Source of the DNA: Armatimonadota bacterium
Lineage (GTDB): Bacteria; Armatimonadota; Fimbriimonadia; Fimbriimonadales; Fimbriimonadaceae
DNA: 8,215 bases
Direction of reading: 5' to 3'
Assembly (NCBI GenBank): GCA_003516955.1
Contig: DPBN01000033.1
Location: forward strand, 1-8,215
Position numbers and translations under genes: made by a program. The notes under the pieces were generated by a model. The model was not told the origin of the DNA, searched no databases, and saw only the letters and a program-made list of their open reading frames with translations. This document shows positions 1-8,215 of the stretch, in pieces (within the stretch, counting starts at the first letter, position 1; every line of letters begins with the position of its first letter).

Positions 1-1
1 G

Positions 2-1852
2 AGCGGCCTGCTCGGCCTGTGCCCCGACGCCGAGCGGGTCGAGCGCTTCCTGCGCGACGAGGCGCGCCGCAAGCCCGCGCAGGCGCTGGTCCTGATGCAG
101 ATGCAGGCGGCTTCCCACCGCATGCTCTCCGCCGCGGAGATCCGCGCGATGAGCGGGGTGACCGACGCGACCGTGCGCGCGCTCGTCGACGCAGGCCTGC
201 TGGTGCGGGCGGAGCCAGGAGCCACCGCCTCGCCCAGGCCGGCGCCCGTGCCGAACCCGCACCAGAGGCTGGCGATCGACGCCGTGTCCGACGCCATCCA
301 CGGCCACCGTGCCCAGCCGTTCCTGCTGTTTGGAGTGACCGGAAGCGGCAAGACGGAGGTGTATCTGCGCTGTGCGACCGAGGCGCTGGCCGCCGGACGG
401 CAGGTGCTGTACCTGGTTCCCGAGATCGCGCTGGCCACGCAGGCGATCGCCCAGCTGCGCGACCGTTTCGGCGACCGCGTGGCGATTCTGCACAGCGACC
501 TGCCGGCCACCGAGCGCCTGGAGAACTGGCGGAAGATCCACGATGGCGAGTGCCCCGTGGTGGTGGGAGCGCGCAGCGCGCTGTTCGCCCCGCTGTCCCG
601 CATCGGCCTGATCGTCGTCGACGAAGAGCACGAGTCGTCCTACAAGCAGGAGACGACGCCCCGTTACCACGCCAAGCGTCTGGCGCTCCGGTTGGGCGAG
701 ATCCATGGTTGCCCCGTGGTGTTGGGCTCGGCAACGCCCAGCGTCGAGAGCTTCTGGGAGGCGGAGCAAGGCCGGCTGACGCTGCTTTCGCTGCCGGAGC
801 GGGCGGCGGAGTCGGCCCGTCTGCCCGAGGTCGAGGTGGTCGACCTGGGTGCGGGCTACCGTTCCGGCAGGCCCGGGCTCTTTTCGGAGGAGCTGCTGGC
901 CGCCCTCAGCGAGACGCTGCGGCGCGGCGAACAGGCGATCCTGTTCCTCAACCGGCGCGCCTACGCGCCGTTCCTGCTGTGCCGGGACTGCGGGCATTCG
1001 TTCGTGTGTCCCGACTGCGCGGTCTCGCTCGCCCTCAGCGTGCGCGAGCGGCGCCTGCGTTGCCACCACTGCGGGCACTCCGAGCCGCCGCCGGACGCTT
1101 GCCCGTCCTGCGGAGGTCGGCGCGTGAGGCCGTTCGGAGCCGGCACGGAGAAGGTGGAGGAGGCGGTGCGCGCGACGTTCCCCCAAGCTCGCGTCGCCCG
1201 GCTGGACCGGGACGTGGCCCAGCGGCGCAACGCGCTGGACGAGATTCTGGCCAGCTTCCGGGCCGGCGACCTCGACGTGCTGGTCGGCACCCAGATGGTC
1301 GCCAAGGGGCTCGACTTCCCGAACGTCACCCTCGTGGGGGTGGTGGCCGCCGACGTCTCGCTCAACCTGCCGGACTTCCGGGCGAGCGAGCGCACGTTCC
1401 AGCTGCTGCTGCAGGTGGCGGGACGGGCGGGCCGGGGCAGCAAGCCCGGCCGGGTGGTCGTGCAGACGCTCAACCCGGGCCACCCCGCCGTGACGGCCGC
1501 GGCGGAGCACGACTACCTGTCGCTATACGAGAACCTGAAGTCCGAGCGCGAGGCGGTCCGGTATCCGCCTTTCGCGCGACTCGTGAACGTCCTGGTGACC
1601 TCGGAAGACGCGTCGCTTGCGAGGGAGGTGTCGGCCAAGGCTGCGTGCCTGCTCCGTGGGGTTCCCGCAGCGACCGTGCTGGGTCCTGCGGACTGCGCCT
1701 TGGAGCGGATTCAGCGGAGGTACCGCCGCCACGTGCTCGTCAAGCTGCCCCCGGAGGCGCGGCCAACCGGCGTCCGCGAGGCGCTGCAGGGACTGGAGGC
1801 CCCGGCCGCCGTCCAAGTGACCGTGGACGTCGACCCCTACTCGATGGTCTAG
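2..1852 (+). CDS. priA: Primosomal protein N' (PriA replication-restart helicase), 5' end missing
   Basis: Superfamily 2 DNA helicase (3'->5') that recognises stalled forks and D-loops and starts primosome assembly and DnaB reloading in the cytoplasm. The frame is open from base 2, so the gene begins outside the window; 616 residues are visible, against roughly 730-800 for whole family members, so the N-terminal 3'-DNA-end-binding domain is largely lost. Visible in order (fragment numbering): Walker A GVTGSGKT at about 111-118 (bases 332-355), DEEH box at 207-210 (620-631), GSATPS motif III (725-742), eight cysteines in four CxxC pairs forming the two-zinc module (980-1111), motif V GTQMVAKGLD (1286-1315) and motif VI QVAGRAGRG (from 1412). 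All motifs are intact, so the enzyme looks functional. It ends in TAG, 19 bp before the end of the convergent binding-protein gene. A second open frame over the same bases is a high-GC shadow. Confidence 0.96.
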   Translation, partial: SGLLGLCPDAERVERFLRDEARRKPAQALVLMQMQAASHRMLSAAEIRAMSGVTDATVRALVDAGLLVRAEPGATASPRPAPVPNPHQRLAIDAVSDAIHGHRAQPFLLFGVTGSGKTEVYLRCATEALAAGRQVLYLVPEIALATQAIAQLRDRFGDRVAILHSDLPATERLENWRKIHDGECPVVVGARSALFAPLSRIGLIVVDEEHESSYKQETTPRYHAKRLALRLGEIHGCPVVLGSATPSVESFWEAEQGRLTLLSLPERAAESARLPEVEVVDLGAGYRSGRPGLFSEELLAALSETLRRGEQAILFLNRRAYAPFLLCRDCGHSFVCPDCAVSLALSVRERRLRCHHCGHSEPPPDACPSCGGRRVRPFGAGTEKVEEAVRATFPQARVARLDRDVAQRRNALDEILASFRAGDLDVLVGTQMVAKGLDFPNVTLVGVVAADVSLNLPDFRASERTFQLLLQVAGRAGRGSKPGRVVVQTLNPGHPAVTAAAEHDYLSLYENLKSEREAVRYPPFARLVNVLVTSEDASLAREVSAKAACLLRGVPAATVLGPADCALERIQRRYRRHVLVKLPPEARPTGVREALQGLEAPAAVQVTVDVDPYSMV

Positions 1853-1871
1853 GCGGCCGGGGCGGCCATCG

Positions 1872-2852
1872 TCAGTACTTGCGGTTTGGCAGCTCCTTGG
1901 CGGCCACGGACTGGTCGTAGACGCCCTCTTCCACGACGATGCGCTTGGGCAGTTGCTTGCCCGCGACCACCGCCTCCACAGCGTCGAACAGCTGCGGACC
2001 GATGATCGGGTTGCACTCCACGGTGCAGTTCAGCTTGCCGGCGACCATCGCCTCGAAGGCGCCCCGCACCCCGTCGATCGAGACGATCACGATGTCCTTG
2101 CCCGGCTTGAGCCCGGCCTCCTCGATCGCCTGGATCGCGCCCAGCGCCATGTCGTCGTTGTGCGCGAACAGCGCGTTCGCGGTCCGCCCGACGGGAGACT
2201 TGAGGAACGCCTCCATCGCCTGCTTGCCGCCGGCCCGCGTGAAGTCGCCGGACTGCGAGAGCACGATCTTCATGCCGGGGTAGTCCTTCAGGACCTCTTC
2301 GAATCCCTTCTTGCGGTCGATCGCCGGCGCGCTGCCCGGCGTGCCCTGCAGCTCCAGGATCGTCGCCTTGCCGTTCATCTTCTTGGCCAGCCACCGGGCG
2401 GCCCGCCGACCCTCCTCGACGAAGTCCGATCCGATGAACGTGACGTACATGTCCTCGCTGACGTCGGGGCGTCGGTCGGCCACGATCACGGGGATGCCGG
2501 CGTCCTTGATCTCCTGCATCACCGGACCCCACCCCGCCTCGACCACCGGCGAGAACATGATCACGTCGACCTTCTGGGCGATGAAGCTCCGCAGGGCCTT
2601 GATCTGGTTCTCCTGCTTCTGCTGGGCGTCCGAGAAGCGCAGCTCGATGCCGCGCTTGGCGGCCTCCGACTTGATCGACTCTGTGTTGGCGGTTCGCCAG
2701 CCACTCTCGGCGCCGATCTGACTGAACCCGACCACGATCTTCTTGCCGGGCTTGGACGACGAGCCGCCCGGTGCTGCGCCTTCCTGCTTCGATCCGGAGC
2801 AGCCGACGACGAGCACCGACGCGGCGAGAGCGATTCCGAAAGCTAGCTTCAT
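1872..2852 (-). CDS. ytfQ: YtfQ-like sugar ABC transporter substrate-binding lipoprotein
   Basis: Periplasmic or surface-anchored binding protein of the type 1 (ribose/galactofuranose-binding) fold, expected to deliver a sugar to an ABC importer. The 326-residue product has a lipoprotein signal: hydrophobic residues 3-17, then lipobox VVGC with Cys18, followed by a Gly/Ser/Lys linker to about 38. The mature part closely follows E. coli YtfQ as I remember it: GFSQIGAESGWR (42-53), QKQENQIKALRSF (78-90), SPVVEAGW (101-108), IDRKKGF (178-184), QSGDFTR (200-206), HNDDMALGAIQAI (231-243), SIDGV (258-262). The ATG at 2852 is preferred over an in-frame TTG at 2870 because GAGGAG sits 4 nt upstream and the lipoprotein signal then has normal length. 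In E. coli YtfQ works with YtfR, YtfT and YjfF; none is encoded here, and the upstream neighbour is an MFS gene. Family assignment is firm; galactofuranose as ligand is only inferred. Confidence 0.93.
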   Translation of the reverse strand: MKLAFGIALAASVLVVGCSGSKQEGAAPGGSSSKPGKKIVVGFSQIGAESGWRTANTESIKSEAAKRGIELRFSDAQQKQENQIKALRSFIAQKVDVIMFSPVVEAGWGPVMQEIKDAGIPVIVADRRPDVSEDMYVTFIGSDFVEEGRRAARWLAKKMNGKATILELQGTPGSAPAIDRKKGFEEVLKDYPGMKIVLSQSGDFTRAGGKQAMEAFLKSPVGRTANALFAHNDDMALGAIQAIEEAGLKPGKDIVIVSIDGVRGAFEAMVAGKLNCTVECNPIIGPQLFDAVEAVVAGKQLPKRIVVEEGVYDQSVAAKELPNRKY

Positions 2853-2856
2853 GGTT

Positions 2857-2862
2857 CTCCTC
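2857..2862 (-). promoter_or_regulatory. Shine-Dalgarno site of the YtfQ-like gene
   Basis: On the minus strand GAGGAG is followed by AACC and then the ATG at 2852. It is the clearest ribosome-binding site in the window, and it decides the start in favour of the ATG, since the TTG at 2870 lies upstream of this site. Confidence 0.8.
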
Positions 2863-2871
2863 GCTACCAAC

Positions 2872-2901
2872 CCTAGGATAGCATTCCCGAGGCGCTATAG
2901 G
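2872..2901. repeat. Imperfect inverted repeat between the MFS and YtfQ-like genes
   Basis: CCTA (2872-2875) pairs with TAGG (2898-2901), and TAGC (2879-2882) pairs with GCTA (2894-2897), with a three-base bulge (GGA) and an 11-base loop. It lies in the 56-bp spacer just upstream of the ribosome-binding site of the binding-protein gene, in a locally AT-richer stretch. An operator, an mRNA hairpin or chance are all possible; there is no T-run to support a terminator. Confidence 0.3.
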
Positions 2902-2908
2902 TATTCGC

Positions 2909-4366
2909 TCACGCTCTTCGGCGGTAGGTCCACCCGCGCGGCAGCATCCGCCTTAGGGGCAGCAGCGCCTCCCCGAACACAGCGCGCCCGGCCTCGGCGT
3001 ACGAACCGCGGCTTTCGAGCCTCAGGCGAGGGAAGAGCAGGACGAACGCCGCGAGCCGCAGCAGGATCGACGAGGCGAACACCACCTGGTAGTGCGAGAA
3101 CCAAGCGGGCAGCCAGGCCACCTTGCCGGCCAGCGGCTCGAACGCCGAGGCGATCGTCCCGCCGAGCGCGCTCCCGATCGTCGCCGCCACGCCGATCACG
3201 AGGTTGTTGGCGGCCACGTAGGCGGTCCGTCTCTCCTCGGGGAACCCGTGGAGCTGCACGTAGACCAGGCCCTGGTCGATGGAGGGCCAGCAGAGGCCGC
3301 CCAGCACGCTGACCACGGGGATCAGCATCGGCATCTCGAGCCGGACTCCGAGGCCCACCGGGCTCAGGTCGAGGCTCCAGGCGCGGTTGCACAGCACCCA
3401 GAAGACGGGCAGGACGATCGCGGCGATCGCGCCGAACCCCATCACCGGCTTGGGCCCGAAGCGGTCCAGCGCGCGGCCCCAAAACGGCGACGTGAAGGCG
3501 TTGGCCAGCTGCGGCAGAACGACGATCAGGGCGTTGGTCAGCGGCAGAGAGAAGCCCAGCCCGTGGCGTTCAGCCGGTTCGAAGCAGAACGGCCACAGGA
3601 ACGGCCAGAACATGGAGTAGGCCACGAACGCGGCCAGCGAATAGGCGGCGTAGGCGCGGAAGTCCGCGTTGCGCCAAGGCACCGAGACGATCTCCCACAG
3701 CGAGGGCTGCGTATCGCCGACCGGCCGCGGCTCCTCGGGGATGCGCAGGAACAGCAGGATGTCGATCGCACCGACCAGCGTGGCGAAGCCGAACACCGCC
3801 GCGTAGACCCAGGCGTCGCCAGGGAGCCGGTCCAGAACGACCGAGACGCCGGAGCTCGCCAGAACCATCATCGCGAGGCCGACCCTCGCGCGGTGGCCGA
3901 AGAACGCCCCGGCGCTCTCCCTCGGCACCAGGTCCGACATCCACACGGTGAAGCCCGCTCCGCCGATGTTCGCGAACACGGCGCTCAGGAACGCCGCCAG
4001 GCCGACCGCGCCGACCACCCACAACGAGCCGGGTTCGGAGCGGAACAGCGGCGCCGCGGCGATCGCGAGCCAAGCCAGCCGGGCGGCCAGCAGGTACCGC
4101 AGGAACGTCGGCTTGGACCTGCCGCTGCGCTCCACCCACAGCGAACCGAGGAGCGTGAACACCACCGCCGCCGGGCCCGCACCCATCACCAGGCCGTAGG
4201 CGAAGTCGGAGACCTGGAGGAACTTCTTCAGCAGCGAGGTGAACGCGGCGCCCGTCGTGATCGAGAAGAACATCGACCCGAACGCCCAGGCCCACACCAC
4301 GCGCCTCATGGCTTGGCGGCGCTGCTCCGCAGAGATGGCGGTTGGTTTGGGAAGCGTCTGGGGCAT
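2909..4366 (-). CDS. Major facilitator superfamily transporter, 12 predicted membrane helices
   Basis: Inner-membrane secondary transporter, 485 residues, substrate unknown. Hydrophobic segments fall into two groups of about six, separated by a polar loop near 208-235. MFS motif A-like loops are visible in both halves: WVERSGRSKP (77-86, between helices 2 and 3) and GRALDRFGPKP (297-307, between helices 8 and 9). WMSDLVPRESAGAFFGHR (142-159) resembles a W-x-DLVP-x-E...G-x-FFG-x-R signature I associate with a poorly characterised MFS subgroup found in planctomycete, verrucomicrobial and similar genomes. The C-terminal tail after 450 is basic and cytosolic by the positive-inside rule. The ATG at 4366 was chosen because the longer in-frame extension (to 4525) overlaps the divergent hydrolase gene and encodes low-complexity residues; ATG at 4309 (residue 20) is possible. 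No good ribosome-binding site is seen at either. It lies 56 bp upstream of the sugar-binding lipoprotein gene on the same strand, so co-transcription is plausible and sugar or solute uptake a reasonable guess. Confidence 0.88.
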   Translation of the reverse strand: MPQTLPKPTAISAEQRRQAMRRVVWAWAFGSMFFSITTGAAFTSLLKKFLQVSDFAYGLVMGAGPAAVVFTLLGSLWVERSGRSKPTFLRYLLAARLAWLAIAAAPLFRSEPGSLWVVGAVGLAAFLSAVFANIGGAGFTVWMSDLVPRESAGAFFGHRARVGLAMMVLASSGVSVVLDRLPGDAWVYAAVFGFATLVGAIDILLFLRIPEEPRPVGDTQPSLWEIVSVPWRNADFRAYAAYSLAAFVAYSMFWPFLWPFCFEPAERHGLGFSLPLTNALIVVLPQLANAFTSPFWGRALDRFGPKPVMGFGAIAAIVLPVFWVLCNRAWSLDLSPVGLGVRLEMPMLIPVVSVLGGLCWPSIDQGLVYVQLHGFPEERRTAYVAANNLVIGVAATIGSALGGTIASAFEPLAGKVAWLPAWFSHYQVVFASSILLRLAAFVLLFPRLRLESRGSYAEAGRAVFGEALLPLRRMLPRGWTYRRRA

Positions 4367-4439
4367 GGCCGGTTCGCTCGCAAGTATGGCGAATCCCCCG
4401 GCTTTCGAACTCGGAGCCGCGCGCGTCGTCCGAGCGGAT
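4367..4439. promoter_or_regulatory. Divergent intergenic region, presumed to hold both promoters
   Basis: These 73 bp separate the starts of the MFS gene (minus) and the hydrolase gene (plus), so both transcripts should begin in or near it. The only -10-like word I see is CATACT on the minus strand about 16 nt before the MFS ATG, with a poor -35 match upstream. If it were used, the MFS leader would be very short. No convincing ribosome-binding site precedes either start. If the hydrolase starts at the upstream ATG (4386), the region shrinks to 19 bp. Confidence 0.35.
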
Positions 4440-5296
4440 ATGCATGCGGTTCTGCTCGCTCTGCTCGCCGGCCTGGGGAGCGGCGTTGCCCCCGAGGTTC
4501 GCACGACGCTGGACGTCCCGTACACCGACTCGGGCCACCCGCGCCACAGGCTCGATGTCTACGCGCCGGTGGGTGCGGATCGCGCACCGGTCGTCGTGTT
4601 CTTCCACGGTGGCGGCTGGAGGACGGGCGACAAGCGCCAAGCGATCCAAGGAAAGGAGAGGGTTCTGCCGGCGGCCGGTTTCGTGCTCGTGTCGGCGAAC
4701 TACCGCCTCGCGCCGGAGCATCGGTACCCGGCCTTCGTCGAGGATGCCACCGCGGCGGTCGGGTGGGTCCATCGCAACATCGGGCGGTACGGTGGCGACC
4801 CGAAGCGGCTGTTCGTGATGGGGCACAGCGCCGGAGCGCACCTCGCGGCGTGCCTGGGGGCCGACCCCCGCTGGCTCGGGAAGCACGGGCTCAAGCCTGC
4901 GGACCTCTTGGGCGCGGTCCCGCTGGACGGTGGCGGCATGCGGGTGTCTGAGGCGGCGCAAGCCCGCTCGCCGATCCTGGCCGGAATCTACCGTCAGGCG
5001 TTCGGGGACGATCCCTCGGTGTGGGACGACGCGTCGCCGCTGATTCAGGTGCGTCGGGCGGAGCGTCCGAGCGACTTTCTGCTGGTGGTCGCGGGTCGCG
5101 GCCTGATGGGGCTGCCCCGGGCCGACCGCAGGTCGCGCGAGCAGGCCGAGGAGTTCGCGGCCGCGATCCGAGCCAAGGGAGCCCGGGCCGAGGTGAGCTT
5201 CTGGCCGGACTTGGACCACGGCGGAGCCAACGCGATGGTCGGCAACCCGGACCACCCGCTGTCGAAGAAGGTCGTCGCCTGGATGAGGGAGCGGGC

Positions 5297-5318
<22 letters not shown>
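4440..5318 (+). CDS. Alpha/beta hydrolase (esterase/lipase-like, HGGGW family), probably exported
   Basis: Serine hydrolase of the hormone-sensitive-lipase/BD-FAE-like group, expected to cleave a carboxylic ester; substrate unknown. The 292-residue product shows the oxyanion-hole motif HGGGW (56-60), NYRLAPEHRYPA (87-98, a typical family strand-loop), and the nucleophile elbow GHSAG (128-132) with Ser130. The likely catalytic His is 260 in DLDHGGA, and the likely acid is Asp229 in RADRRSREQ, although that loop departs from the usual pattern. The N-terminus from the ATG at 4440 is a short hydrophobic stretch (residues 3-17) that looks like a signal peptide, but it lacks the usual Lys/Arg at its start. 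The in-frame ATG at 4386 would add 18 residues including two Arg. It is divergent from the MFS gene, and its 3' end overlaps the malic enzyme gene by 22 bp. Possible roles include release of sugar-linked acyl groups feeding the neighbouring transporters; this is inference only. Confidence 0.88.
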
Positions 5319-7069
<1,751 letters not shown>

Positions 7070-7087
7070 GCCCAAGGTTGCAGAGCG

Positions 7088-7102
7088 TCGGGCGCCGCCC
7101 GA
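7088..7102. repeat. Perfect GC-rich inverted repeat between the 7TM and malic enzyme genes
   Basis: TCGGGCG (7088-7094), one central C, then CGCCCGA (7096-7102): a perfect 7-bp inverted repeat filling much of the 39-bp spacer. As RNA it would form a 6-bp stem with a 3-nt loop. No T-run follows on the minus strand, so it is not a classical intrinsic terminator. A dyad operator in front of the malic enzyme gene or a read-through-limiting hairpin are alternatives. In such GC-rich sequence chance also remains possible. Confidence 0.4.
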
Positions 7103-7108
7103 GGGTGC

Positions 7109-7813
7109 CTAGCTCGGAACGGGATCGCCTTCGGATCGGCGCCTAGCCGCGATGATGCCATAGCCGGTCCAGATCAGAATGAGGCCCACGCACTCGCCGA
7201 CGTACAGCGCCTCCACCAGCCCGCCCTTGGCCATGGCGCCGCCGACGCCCGGCAGCAGCGCGCCTGCGGCGATGAGCGCGTTGCCCACCGCCCGGTGCCT
7301 CGTCGCGGAAGATCCGGAGTACCGACGGGCGCTCCAAGCCGCGCCGCCGACCAACAGGACGAACGAGTACAGGTTGATCAAGGGGGTCGTCCACCGCACC
7401 GCCTTCCAACCGATGACCGCGCCCGTGGGCCGATGCGCCTCCAGCTTGGCGAGGTCCGCCGGGCTGAGGATGACCGCCATGGTGGCCAGGAACACCACCG
7501 TCAGCGTCAACCCGGCGAGGAGGTTGGCGGTCCGGCGGGTCAGAAGAAGGTAGGCCACGCCCTGGGCCAGCGGATAGCCGCCGAGCAGCGCTCCGGCGAT
7601 GTACCACGCCTTCGTCAGCGCGACCGAGTTTCCCCATAGGGTTACGGTCGACTCGAGGGCGGTGCCGAGGCCGTAGAAGAACACGCCCGCCGCCCACCAC
7701 CACAGGTGCGGCCCGGACCTGCGCACGACTGCCGCCCGCAGCAGCACGACGCAGAACGCGGCCGACAGCGCGGTCGTGAGGATCGGCAGGTAGTGGACGG
7801 CTTGTCGGTCCAT
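7109..7813 (-). CDS. Uncharacterised seven-helix integral membrane protein
   Basis: A 234-residue protein with seven hydrophobic segments at about 8-29, 37-55, 68-91, 97-116, 143-161, 176-197 and 199-222, with no soluble domain. Arginine clusters sit after segments 1 (RR 31-32), 3 (TRR 92-94), 5 (ARR 162-164) and 7 (ARRR 223-226), which predicts an outside N-terminus and inside C-terminus. Conserved-looking polar membrane residues are Glu54, Trp70-Tyr71 and Glu207. The pattern of helices 2-3 (WW..G....GLGTALES, then KAWYIAGALLGGYPLAQGVAYLL) resembles an unnamed membrane-protein family I recall from actinobacterial and other genomes, with no known function. ATG 7813 is 11 bp after the trpS stop; the open frame upstream of it lies over trpS and is not real. 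Co-transcription with trpS is likely from spacing. Sensor, transporter or lipid-related roles cannot be told apart. Confidence 0.85.
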   Translation of the reverse strand: MDRQAVHYLPILTTALSAAFCVVLLRAAVVRRSGPHLWWWAAGVFFYGLGTALESTVTLWGNSVALTKAWYIAGALLGGYPLAQGVAYLLLTRRTANLLAGLTLTVVFLATMAVILSPADLAKLEAHRPTGAVIGWKAVRWTTPLINLYSFVLLVGGAAWSARRYSGSSATRHRAVGNALIAAGALLPGVGGAMAKGGLVEALYVGECVGLILIWTGYGIIAARRRSEGDPVPS

Positions 7814-7824
7814 CGTCTCTGCGC

Positions 7825-8215
7825 CTAGCGGAACCCCATCGCTCTTTTGGCCTCGGCCAGCGTGCGCGAGGCGAACTCCCTGGCCTCCTCGGCCCCGCGC
7901 CGCAGAATCTCCTCGACCGTCGCGTCGTCGATCTGGCGCCTCCGCTCCCGGAACGGGCGCAGGGCCTCGTTGATGGCCTCGGCGCACTCGCGCTTGTTCT
8001 GCACGCAGCCGCGCAGGCCGCGCCGGCACTCGTCGGTCTGGAGCTCCCAGTTCGGGGAGTAGACGCGCAGGAGGTTGCACACCGCGCAGTTCTCCGGATC
8101 GCCTGGATCGGTCTTGCGCATCTTGGTCGGCGTGGTGAACGCCGACATCACCTTCTTGGCGGTCTCCTCCTCGGTCTCGTTGAGGTAGATCGCGTTGCCG
8201 TAGCTCTTGCTCATC
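7825..8215 (-). CDS. trpS: Tryptophan--tRNA ligase, C-terminal part (5' end beyond window)
   Basis: Class I aminoacyl-tRNA synthetase that charges tRNA(Trp) in the cytosol. About 129 residues are visible of a family length near 330-340; the rest lies past the right edge. The fragment opens in the catalytic KMSKS loop (MSKSYGNAI, its Lys codon cut by the edge) and continues with KVMSAFTTPTKMRKTDPGDPE, the helical C-terminal segment EAINEALRPFRERR (79-92) and the ending EAKRAMGFR, all typical of bacterial TrpRS. It carries five cysteines (43, 46, 63, 70, 77 of the fragment) in the region where some TrpRS bind a [4Fe-4S] cluster, but the spacing differs from the known motif. The first in-window ATG is internal, not a start. 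It is followed after 11 bp by the 7TM membrane protein gene. Confidence 0.95.
   Translation of the reverse strand, partial: MSKSYGNAIYLNETEEETAKKVMSAFTTPTKMRKTDPGDPENCAVCNLLRVYSPNWELQTDECRRGLRGCVQNKRECAEAINEALRPFRERRRQIDDATVEEILRRGAEEAREFASRTLAEAKRAMGFR

Noticed and set aside
1853..1871. Possible bidirectional terminator between priA and the YtfQ-like gene
   Set aside because: The spacer has a GGCGGCC direct repeat and at best a 4-bp stem, with no T-run on either strand, so it does not support an intrinsic terminator.
19..1920. A 633-codon plus-strand open frame over priA
   Set aside because: The other frame encodes all PriA helicase and zinc motifs. This one is an Arg/Ala/Gly/Pro-rich shadow that even runs past the priA stop into the convergent gene.
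1953..2846. A 297-codon plus-strand open frame antisense to the YtfQ-like gene
   Set aside because: It mirrors the binding-protein gene almost exactly and has Asp/His/Leu/Arg-biased composition with no recognisable fold.
4367..4439. A defined sigma-70 promoter for the divergent genes
   Set aside because: The best -10 (CATACT, minus strand) matches four of six bases and its -35 only three of six, too weak in GC-rich DNA to call a specific promoter.
3092..4951. A 619-codon plus-strand open frame antisense to the MFS gene
   Set aside because: Composition is Arg/Glu/His/Gln-rich, as expected for the reverse reading of a GC-rich membrane-protein gene, and the frame conflicts with the real hydrolase frame.

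Overview
The window is ordinary, gene-dense chromosome from a GC-rich bacterium. Almost every base is coding, third codon positions are strongly G/C, and there are no mobile elements, CRISPR arrays or RNA genes. The host cannot be named with confidence. The lipoprotein-type binding protein fits either Gram type. The MFS subtype and the tryptophanyl-tRNA synthetase remind me of Armatimonadota or planctomycete-like lineages, but that is an impression from general knowledge and not a demonstrated placement.

Left part. The window opens inside priA (+), the replication-restart helicase, missing only its N-terminal DNA-binding part. Facing it 19 bp away is a minus-strand gene for a YtfQ-like sugar-binding lipoprotein. 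No ABC permease or ATPase genes lie beside it. Instead, 56 bp upstream on the same strand is a 12-helix MFS transporter gene, so the two may be co-transcribed as an uptake pair.

Middle. The MFS gene is divergent from a plus-strand alpha/beta hydrolase gene (HGGGW and GHSAG motifs, probably exported), with about 73 bp between them. The hydrolase gene overlaps tail to tail by 22 bp with the gene for an SfcA/MaeA-type malic enzyme on the minus strand.

Right part. On the minus strand, in order of transcription, come the 3' part of trpS (from its KMSKS motif onward, cut by the window edge), an uncharacterised seven-helix membrane protein starting 11 bp later, and the malic enzyme after a 39-bp gap. 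That gap holds a perfect 7+1+7 inverted repeat.

How the genes fit together. The set mixes housekeeping functions (replication restart, tRNA charging), central carbon metabolism (malate to pyruvate) and nutrient uptake or ester hydrolysis. I see no dedicated multi-gene system. The points most worth a second look are the unnamed 7TM protein, the altered cysteine cluster in TrpRS, the unusual cofactor-site residues of the malic enzyme, and the binding protein without ABC partners. No gene-free stretch exceeds 75 bp.
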